The notes beneath the pieces are model-generated. The model was not told the origin of the DNA, did no database searches, and worked only from the letters and a program-made list of their open reading frames with translations. This document shows positions 47,515 to 55,907 of a DNA stretch of 64,000 nt, piece by piece. The translations under genes and the position numbers were made by a program. Position 1 is the first letter of the stretch, and every line of letters starts with the position of its first letter. The DNA comes from Mesostigma viride (Eukaryota; Streptophyta; Mesostigmatophyceae; Mesostigmatales; Mesostigmataceae). Location of the stretch: positions 5,539,414 through 5,603,413 of the forward strand of contig RPFO01000175.1 in assembly GCA_009746045.1 (NCBI GenBank), given 5' to 3'.

Positions 47515-47690
47515 AATATAATATATAATAATATTATATAATATACTATAATAAAAAATATAATTTAAATTTTATGTTAATTTTAATGTTATTTCATATA
47601 ACATAATATAATATTAATAATATTATATGACATAATATAATATAATATTATATAAATAGTAAATAAAAAATTTAAATGTAAAAGAAAAAT
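47515..47690. repeat. AT-rich low-complexity tract
   Basis: Almost pure A and T with many ATAATATTATAT-type palindromes. It separates the foldback region from the transposase gene region. Confidence 0.9.
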
Positions 47691-47959
47691 ATCTACCTTA
47701 TTGCTGTTTAATGTTCCTTTCCAGTTCAGCATAAGTACACTCTTGAGTGTGTGCAATGTTTGGTTATACGCCATTGTCTTAAAATAGCTACCAATGTAAA
47801 CCTCCGTCCTAACCACATTTGGATACAATAAAGACATTGATGCCTGACACATACCATTCATTGCTTGAAATACCATGCATATTTTGTGTCAATGTTCTGC
47901 AGACCACAGCTTCAAGTGGGCATACTTCGCTTTCCTCAATATAATGGCGACATGGCATT

Positions 47960-48545
47960 TGGTGAAAGTGGTGAGTGCCATTAAGTTGCGCCGGCCGTCG
48001 TTATCCATGATGAACTGAATGGGTTTCGTGCAAATCAAGTTTTTTGTTTTGGTGTTCCAGTTGCGCCGGCCGGCGTTTCCAATGGTATCTTGCGCGCACT
48101 TGCAAAAGCTTGCACGCTTATCAACATTTTGTGTTGGTAAACATTTTATCACCTCTGGGATTTCCGCCTTCACTACCTGAGTTGCTTCTTTGTGGTTTTC
48201 AAATGCAACCGAGTTACGCCGGCCGTCGTTACTCATGACAAATTGTAGGGGTTTTGTGCAAATCACTTTTGTATGGTTTACATGCATCCAGTTGCCCGGC
48301 CGGCGTTTCCAATGGTATCTTGCAGTTGCGCAATCAGGCCCGATTACCAAAATTGTGTTTGTACATCTTTTTTACACCTGAAGGATTTCTGCCCGCATAT
48401 CCTGAGTTGCTTCTTAATGGTTTTTAATTGCGCCCGAGTTACGCCGGCCGTCGTTATTAATGACAAACTGTATGTGTTTCATAAAATCACTTTTGTATGG
48501 TTTACATGCATCCAGTTGCGCCGGCCGGCGTTATTAATGACGCTT
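47960..48545 (+). repeat. Tandem 228-bp units with paired GC palindromes
   Basis: Three units each carry a type A palindrome (GTTACGCCGGCCGTCGTTAC-like; 47985, 48213, 48438). About 75 bp later each has a type B palindrome (GTTGCGCCGGCCGGCGTTTC-like; 48060, 48291, 48514). Shared spacers include GTGCAAATCACTTTTGTATG, TTTACATGCATCCAGTTG and CCTGAGTTGCTTCTT. The array ends about 70 bp before the first good acceptor of the transposase gene, so it is probably its 5' intron or leader. Confidence 0.88.
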
Positions 48546-48678
48546 GTCGTTCTTGTTTGATGCCCATCGTTTTCGTCGTGTCTTTAATGGTGATTATTTA
48601 TCATTACTCATCCTCAGGGCTTTCGGTGCCGCGGGATTAAGAGGCGAAAAAAATCAGCTGCCATCTGACCAAAGTCTG

Positions 48679-51600
48679 ATGGCGCAATCGGGGCGGGGGG
48701 CCGTTTCCGACGGTTCGCGTCCCTTGTCCAAGGACGACCGGGAGCCTGCACTTTGCGGTCCCTGGAGCGACAAGTACATCGAGAACAAGGGGTACAAAAT
48801 TGCCAATGCCATCTTTCCTATCATGGCGGAACACGTGAAAGCAAACAACCACAGGACGCCAGAGATGAGCGCGGAGGTTCTGTCTTGCGCAGCTTCAAGA
48901 CTAAATGCCATGGTGGCGGAGAGCAACGGCATTAAGAAGAGGAAGAACTGTGACGACGGGCTTCCTGAAAGTTGGGCGGAATCTCTTCGGGATACCATCA
49001 AGAAGGCTTTTGGCGACTTGGGAACATCTGAGAAGGATCGTGGGCTTAGGTGGGCCTTGTGTGGACTTGTTACGAAGGCAATGGAGGGCGTCCCGGACAG
49101 GATTGTGGAGCGCGCGTTCGGGATTGACAGGCGCTTTGTCGCAACTGTTCGGGGTCACAGGGATGGAATGGAAGAAGGGGAGGACGACCTTTTGCTGAGT
49201 GCGCCAGAGAGGAGAAAGAGGAAAAACGAGCTTCCGACGGAAGTGATTGCCCTGATACAAGCGTGCTGGAGGGATGATAACTTGACGCGGGCGTCTCCGA
49301 ACATGAAGGATGTTCATTGTGAATGGACAAGAAAGGATTACAAACATACACTAGCGTTTTCGGAGGGTGCGCGCTACTATACTGTCTCCAAGTCGAAGAT
49401 TTACGAAGTGTTTATTTCCCGCCATCCGGAGTTGAAGCCACCGCGGCGGATGGACAGTAGGGAGGGGGGGGGGGGAGGGAGAGGAGGGTGTGAGGGGGGG
49501 AAATCAGGTGATTTTGGAGACGGAGGCAGGGATGTCAATGCTACGCACGAATCAGAAGAGCACAGTTCATGTGGGATACACTACTTTTTGCAAGCATATG
49601 CCCGCATGCGTCAAGGGGCGGTGGAAAATGCGGAACTTGTGCGCATGCCAGCACCACACTACCATGCAGTCCATGGTTGGGGGGTTGGCCAAATTTCGTG
49701 CAACTTTTCATGCCAGATGCGAGTGCGGACCTGAATGCCACGCGTGCGATCATGGTAGCCAGCTCGACGTGGGGTCGTCCGTGCCCACATGTTCCATTTT
49801 CAAAGCCACTCACACGACAGAGTGGGTGAACAAGTTTACTTGTGAGGTGGAGGGGATGAGGGAGGGGGGAGGTTCGAGGTCGTCTGTGGGGTCGTCGCGG
49901 CCGCAGGTTCAGCCTTTTCAGGGCGAACTTGAGGATCTGCCCATGCATGGGAGGGTGCTGGACGACGAGGAAGGGGTGCCCGATCATGACCTGGGCGAGG
50001 AGTTGGGGGTTTGCTCGATCCGGCGTAAGGCTTGTGTGTTGGGCACTTGCCTGGCTCCCAAGTGTGGAATTCGGAACTTCATGTTATGCGAACGGGAGGA
50101 GGCTTCCAACCACCTGATTTCATGGACCAGATACGAGATGCAGGATGTGCCGCCGGGTGCGGTTCTTGGGCCAGAGGTAATTTTTAGTGGAGTGGTTGCG
50201 CCCCAAGGCGTTTCTTTTGCAATGTTTCCTGAGGTTCTTGGGCCAGAGGTAATTTTTAGTGGAGTGGTTGCGCCCCAAGGCGTTTCTTTTTCAATTTTTC
50301 CTGAGGTCCTGTCTTTTTTCTTTCTACAGGTCATTGGTGGGTCGAAGTTGATGTCTTTTCTGTATGTGCACACTGCGCATATGCAGGACGACTGTGACGA
50401 GATCGCAAAGGCTGGTGGGCAGCGATTGACGCAAGTCGACGTCAAGTCCACACCAACGGAGCTAAAGGAGGCAATTGTGGACAAGTGGCCGGACTTCATC
50501 CAGCATTGCTTCAACGCGTGGTGGCAAGCGGACGCCTCCAAGGAATGTCTCTCAAGGATGCGGGTGGGGGACCTTGTATGCCACACAGATTACGCCGAGA
50601 ACTACCAGTCTTACACCTATCACAATCTCCAAGCACAGTATTGGCATCCAGTCACATTCGTCCTTATGCCCTGGATCGTGCGCTACTTGGATCCAGCGTC
50701 GGGAAAGGTCGTGAGAAGGGAGTTTCACTTCATCGGACAGGGCGGAATGAAAAGGGACGGGCGGGCCCTCCGTTTTGCTATCCTCAAAATCCTGGCGACA
50801 CTACGGTCAGAAGGGGTAGAGGTGAAGCGCTTCATTGGGTGGTCGGACAATTGCTCCATGCAGTTCAAGTCAAGGAATGTGATCGCGGAAGTGGCCCGGC
50901 TGCTGACGGAGGATCCGCACCTGGAGTCATTTGAGTGGAATTACTTTGGGGAGCAGCACGGAAAGGGGGAGGTGGATGGAGCTGGTGGGACTGTGAAGTG
51001 CATGTTGAGGAGGTGGCACATCAGGGAAGAGAACCAGGACAAACAGACGGCCGCCCAGTTGGTGGAGAATCTGGCGTCGGGGGCGGTGGGCGGGACCACA
51101 ACGACCAGGCGTAACTTCTTCGAGTTCCCCGAGGTAATTAAGTGTACAGTCCTCGTTCAGGGAATAGTTACGCCGGCCGTCGTTTCTAGGGCGTTCTTGG
51201 AGTCCTGGCGATCAGGAGTGCTTAATAAAACACAACTAGCTCGATGGTCTCGTAACTTCAACTTTCCCTTGTGCAAATCTTGTCTTCGACGCGCAGGTGC
51301 TTCCTTACAGCCCAGGGCGCGGCGAAATCAAAGGAGTGAAGAAGGCGCACTGGTGGCGCATGGACAAGTCGAATGTGACGCGCTTAATGCTGCGCCAGTA
51401 TTCCTGCTATTGTGGCGGTGCGTGCGCCGAGGAAAGGTGGTGGGATTGTCGAAAGGAGTGGACCGACATGGACGGCTGGAATGTGGGAGGTGCTCGGATG
51501 AAGCTCCACAAACTGGGGGAGCCAGTGCAAAGGAACCCAAACGGACAAGGGGGGCACGCAGGGACGCGACTGAACAGACTACAGGCAGAGAGGACGATGA

Positions 51601-52028
51601 TGGGAAGGAGACTGAAGCTGCGAGACATTTTTGCCGTCGAGTCCTACTCTGGTGATGAGTCCCACGATCCAGATCATCCATATTGGCTAGCGGAAGTCTT
51701 GCAGGAGCCTTATCAGGTGGCCGCTACTTTCGTGAGGCGAGTGGCCGACAGAAACGGCAAGGTCGATAGGGAGTTGTTCCGTAAGGGACAATGGGTGGTG
51801 GGGGTGCGCTACTGGGACAGATTTCCGGGTATGGCGACGATGTTCAAAATGGACGCCGATGCGCAAGCTGAACAGCCAAACTTGGTCAATTGCTACCTGT
51901 GCATGGACGCGGGGTTCGAACACACCATTGTTGTCAACCCAGCTAACAATCGCCAGGCCATCTTGACCATTCCGACAGACGTCGAGAAACGGCTCACGAA
52001 CTTGGCCAAGAAGAGACCTGTTCAGTAG
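48679..52028 (+). CDS. DDE-type transposase-like protein, multi-exon, one frame break
   Basis: Exons are about 48617-50176, 50330-51133 and 51297-52028; the first ATG is at 48679. The N-terminal part has KAMEGVPDRIVERAFGIDRR and NLTRASPNMKDVHCEW before YYTVSKSKIYEVFISRHPEL, which looks like a DNA-binding helix-turn-helix region. A Cys/His cluster follows (YTTFCKHMPACV, NLCACQHHTTM, CECGPECHACDHG). The catalytic-type core is HTDYAENYQSYTYH (D at 50588), FIGWSDNCSMQFKSRN (D at 50846) and NYFGEQHGKGEVDGAGGTVK (50957-50976). The C-terminal exon is HWWRMDKSNVTRLMLRQYSC then CGGACAEERWWDC, ending KRLTNLAKKRPVQ. These motifs resemble an invertebrate/fish transposase-derived family with an HGKG..DG.GG signature; I cannot name the superfamily. 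The frame breaks once, in G runs at 49461-49500, where one base fewer joins the halves. About 1010 residues result. Confidence 0.68.
50163..50329 (+). repeat. Intron with tandemly duplicated donor and GC palindrome
   Basis: The unit GTTCTTGGGCCAGAG|GTAATTTTTAG plus GTTGCGCCCCAAGGCGTTTC is present twice, 72 bp apart (palindromes at 50195-50214 and 50267-50286). Both copies keep an intact GTAA donor. The acceptor is TTTCTACAG at 50329. The intron 50177-50329 is 153 bp and contains no stop in frame, so retention would leave the protein readable. Confidence 0.88.
51134..51296 (+). repeat. 163-bp intron with one GC palindrome
   Basis: Donor CCCGAG|GTAATTAAG and acceptor GACGCGCAG. The palindrome GTTACGCCGGCCGTCGTTTC lies at 51167-51186. 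Both flanking exons are phase 0 and join as FFEFPE to VLPYSPGRGE. Confidence 0.85.
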
Positions 52029-53229
52029 GCCAGCTCGCCCGGGCTTGGTTGGACGAGGTGGACAGCCTTGAGAGCACGTGCTTCGTTGTGAGCACTTGCC
52101 TTTCAGCCGTGATTTGCAAACGAGTTCCTTGTCCTGAATTGTAAAGCTCGATTCATGCTCTTTTAAGGAAGTGTATAATATTATCCAGATCATGTATGAT
52201 CATGTATATATTTAGATCTAGACCTGAGTTCAAATAACATTTCTTAGAGGGCTGAGATGCGCGAGGTCCAGCATACATGTATATATCCATGGAGACATGT
52301 TACAAACTCAAATGTTTCATTGTACGTACCACGAGCTCGTCGACGGGGGTATCCCATGTAATGTATGATTTATGAATTAATTAATCGCTTAATTGTACAA
52401 TGTAAATGGATCATGAACTTGTCAAGTGGCCTAATTTGGTTTATTTGGTTCATCATTTATTGATCTCAATCATTCTTAATTGAATCTCGAGCAATAGCAA
52501 TCGTGAAGCAGATCCTAATCATGTGATTCGCATAATGAGAATAGGCAACAAGTGCTACTTTGAGGAATGCGGGGTTGGTCAGGTTATTATAGAGCTAGAG
52601 CTACAAACGGCACATATATTGCAAACTTTGCGCTCCAGGCATGGAATTTCAAAAGTACCAAAATTGGAGCAGTAGATGTTGGGGACGCCCTGCACCAAGG
52701 CACCTGCACCCTCATAATCTTCACACTATGCCCAGCTAAGGGGGAGTATGTTATGAGGGGGAAGATCATCATGGCTATACAAGAGCTAGGACATGGCTTC
52801 TCTACAGAGAGCATCTCTCTGCATGGCATAGCATGGCGAAATTCTTAATGCAACATCCATGGGGGTCCCGTTATAGGCATGGCTTGGCTAAATCCTGTAG
52901 GCAACAACCATGGGGGCCATTATGGGCGCACATGCGCGTGGGCCACATGCTCTAGAGGCTAAGCCTTACTAATCTACACTACTGGTATGCTGATCAGGCA
53001 CTCCGCAAAGGTGAAAACCATTGGCGTTCAGTGCCGGGCCGCGGAAAACGCGGAAAAACGCGATCTGCAAATGAATCCGACCGGAATCGAACTGGGGACC
53101 TCTCGCACCAACTTTCGCTGACTATAGGACGGACGTCTCCGGTTACCATGGCATCGCCAACTTACACTACTTACTGGTATATATAATTCCTAGTCTGAGG
53201 TGGCAGGAGGGGGCTGCCAGGGCTTGTGG
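52029..53229. other. Intergenic DNA, no gene seen
   Basis: AT-rich sequence downstream of the transposase gene, with TATATA-like runs and no supported open frame. A tRNA-like fragment near 53.1 kb is listed separately. I could not find a terminal inverted repeat partner for the transposase gene here. Confidence 0.4.
53075..53160 (-). other. Possible tRNA-derived fragment
   Basis: The minus strand has CCCCAGTTCGATTCCGGT, a T-loop with a near-consensus B box (AGTTCGATTCC), preceded by GGTGCGAGAGGT. The T-stem has mismatches and no pairing acceptor stem is found upstream, so this is at best a decayed tRNA or SINE head. Confidence 0.25.
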
Positions 53230-53232
53230 TCA

Positions 53233-53998
53233 ACGTGGATTCATGACCGCCCCCCTCCAGTATACCGGCTTCCCCCTTGCACTCTGCCGGAGCTGAAGGT
53301 AGGTCGGCCATAGCTCGCGTCGCCGCTGTTGCTGGGCCAGGGTCAAGTCGTCATCCAGCGTGAAGCGAGTCTCCGAGAGCTTCTTGCGGCATATAAGGAA
53401 CGACAGCTTGTCCGCCATGTACTTAAAGGTGAGGAGCACGGGGGCCGGGCCAGCCTTCCCCCGCGCGCGGGGGAGGCGGACAGCCGACATGTCCAGCTCA
53501 CCATTGAGTAACATGGGGGCAAGAATGGCGCGCTTAAATGCCTCAAGAAGGCTCGTGGAGGTCTCACCTGCCGGCTGGTCGAAGTGCTTGACGATGACAT
53601 TGTGGCTGCGCCGGGCGATGTCGGCTTCCTCGCGAAGGTACTGGGGGCTTGTTGCTTGAGTTGTGCCGAGATGGTGGAGGTGGTGGAGGTGGTGGAGGTG
53701 GTGTGCTGCTTAAGCAAGTCCGCCCAGGTGGAGGGAGCATCGCCAGCCGGGCCAGCAGGCGCCGGCTGGGTGGCGATGTCCTTCACCGCCTGGGCGGTGA
53801 GGCCGGCGGTGTCATGCAAGCTCTCAAGGGCGTTGGCGGTGGCTTGAAGGCGGTGGTCGAGGTCGAGGAGCTGGGCTTTGATGTCGGCAGTGGAGGCGGA
53901 AATGGCAGTGGAGGTGGAGGCGGCGGCGGTGGAAATGTGAGGAAGTTCAGCAGTCAGCGTGCCGCCGATTGCTGCTATGTCGGCAGCAAGGGCTATGT
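53233..53998 (-). mobile_element. L1-type LINE ORF1 protein fragment
   Basis: The minus strand is coding-like from about 53998. It starts with an Ala/Thr-rich coiled coil (IKAQLLDLDHRLQATANALE, GLTAQAVKDIATQPAPAG) and continues to ADIARRSHNVIVKHFDQPAG. It then has the C-terminal signature KADKLSF-like LTFKYMADKLSFLICRKKL, TLDDDLTLAQQQRRRELWP and GKPVYWRGAV. This order is typical of L1-type ORF1 nucleic-acid chaperones in green algae. One frame break lies in a five-C run near 53635, repaired by one added C. No reverse transcriptase follows, so it is a truncated or solo fragment. Confidence 0.7.
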
Positions 53999-54493
53999 TG
54001 GCCGTTCTCCCACTAAAATGGGATCTCGAGCCCTATATATAATTAATATGCTAGCAAGGCAAGGTAACCATGGTAAGAAGCCTTGGCAAGCAGCATGTAT
54101 GATACTGATTATGCTTTCTTTAATTGTGGACTGTCTGTTGTTACCCTTGGTTGGGCAATTAGAGGATATGGCACCAAGCCTGCCCAGCCTGGGCGTTATG
54201 TTCTCACCTGGCGTGCCCCAGGCCGCGCGCGGCAGGGCCGCCACCCGTGGACTTTTCGTGATAGACTCGGCATGGACATGTGCTACCCTGGACGTGACGG
54301 GCTCACACCCGGGCAGCCTCCTGGTTTGTCTGTAATATGGAGGCAGATCGATGGTACGCAAGGATAGATGGCAAGTAGCTAGTGACGAAGGAGACCACCC
54401 CCATGCAAGTCTGTGGGGGCTCCGCGTGTGAGGTCCCGCGTATGGCATTCATAGCGATTCGGGCCGTGGTGCTCACAACCCTGTATCGAGGAC

Positions 54494-54580
54494 CTAGATA
54501 GCTTACCTCATCCATTCCATCCCATGTTACCCTCCCACGGAGGACTTATGCTCACGTGATGCAGTCACATGTCTATAAAT
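54494..54580 (-). repeat. Dispersed repeat copy, paired with 4484-4566
   Basis: Reverse complement of the element at 4484-4566. Its AT-rich flank AATTAATGAATTAATGG corresponds to ATTAATTAA beside the other copy, so the shared unit probably extends into the TTAATTAA-rich edges. Confidence 0.75.
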
Positions 54581-55017
54581 TAATGAATTAATGGCTTTCT
54601 AGGGTGTGTTTGAATTTGGACAGCTTGGTTTTGCATGGGATGATGCTCACACCATAAACCTGGAATATGCTTTAGAGTGTTGGCTAGGCATGTAGAGCTA
54701 CCTGCCTCATTGTTGTGCACACACGCAACAGGTTGCCTGTGTTGAGGTAAGGCAAGGGCACATGACGTGCCCAGCAACCTCCTTAACTGTACATTGTGGT
54801 CGAATTGGGCATGCATGGTCAGTCGAGCCTTTTGGATGGCATAGGAAGTGTTAGTGTGCCTTAATACTCACTATTGCCTTCCTTAGCGTCTGCACAGGTG
54901 GCCAACTGCCACAATTTATAACTTCAACATTTGTATACTCAGAATGAGCTCAAATTTTATGGCATTACGTGTAGATATGTGTAGTACTTGTTAATATCTC
55001 CCCAGGCTCTAAATATG

Positions 55018-55437
55018 TGACGCTATTGGCGGGAAACCGGTCTACCGTTTAAAAAAAAGCACATTTTGACGTTGGGAGTAGCGGGTTTCGGCCCCTTGCT
55101 TCCAAATATTGACCATTCTTGGCATGTGCACTTCAGATTCTGAGTGTCCTCATCGAGATCTGTCCATTGCACTACTTAAACTTGAGAATGGACCCCCCAC
55201 CTCCTACTTGGCCTGTCTTGACTTGGGCCCATTTGATGCGAAGAGGCCCGCACACAGCCATTTTCACATGTCTTGTAGGCCCACTAGCACTCAACTGAAA
55301 ACGGACTTTCCAGTATCTAAGGCATGATCCAGGATCCTCTCCGGAGATCTGTCGATTGCGCATCTCAAAATAAAAATCGAATTTGATTTTTGAGCCCCAG
55401 TCTACGATAGTAGACCAGTTTCCCGCCAATAGCGTCA
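55018..55437. mobile_element. 420-bp MITE with 28-bp terminal inverted repeats
   Basis: The left end 55018-55045 is TGACGCTATTGGCGGGAAAC followed by CGGTCTAC. The right end 55410-55437 is its reverse complement with one mismatch (CTGGTCTAC). The element has no coding capacity. An internal GAGATCTGTC.ATTGC block occurs twice (near 55157 and 55342). I cannot define a target-site duplication with confidence. It is a non-autonomous DNA transposon by structure; the superfamily is unknown. Confidence 0.8.
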
Positions 55438-55907
55438 TGTGCCTATGATTTGATTTATTTTTTACAGCCTAAAAAAGTGCCGTTTTTGCAGGAAAACTGT
55501 AATAATACTCAACATTCCGGGGCTCCAATTAGGTAGGCGATCTCAGTATATACGATAGTATATGGGAATATATTGAAACATGAGTAACTTTGCCCCCATT
55601 TTCCTAGGGGATATGCCCCTAAAGTAGCGTCTTTGGTCCGTTTTTGCGAAATACCGGGCACTGACAGCCTGGGTATATACCCCCCATCAGTGGGTGGGAT
55701 GGGCACCCACACATCCCATTTACATGGCAAAATCATGGTTTGGGTGCCCCAAGGCCAGCTTTGCATGTTATTCCATATTATGGTTTTGGGGGGTCTGGCA
55801 TAGGACCCTCACCTTAAGTTCATTAATTGATCGATGATCCCCGTGTGCAACGCGACCACAGTTGCGGGTGCCCTCCCCCAACCACCTGGCCGGGATTATC
55901 TGAATTC

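Noticed and set aside
52567-52848. 93-residue open frame downstream of the transposase gene
   Set aside because: Short, with no conserved feature and no splice context.
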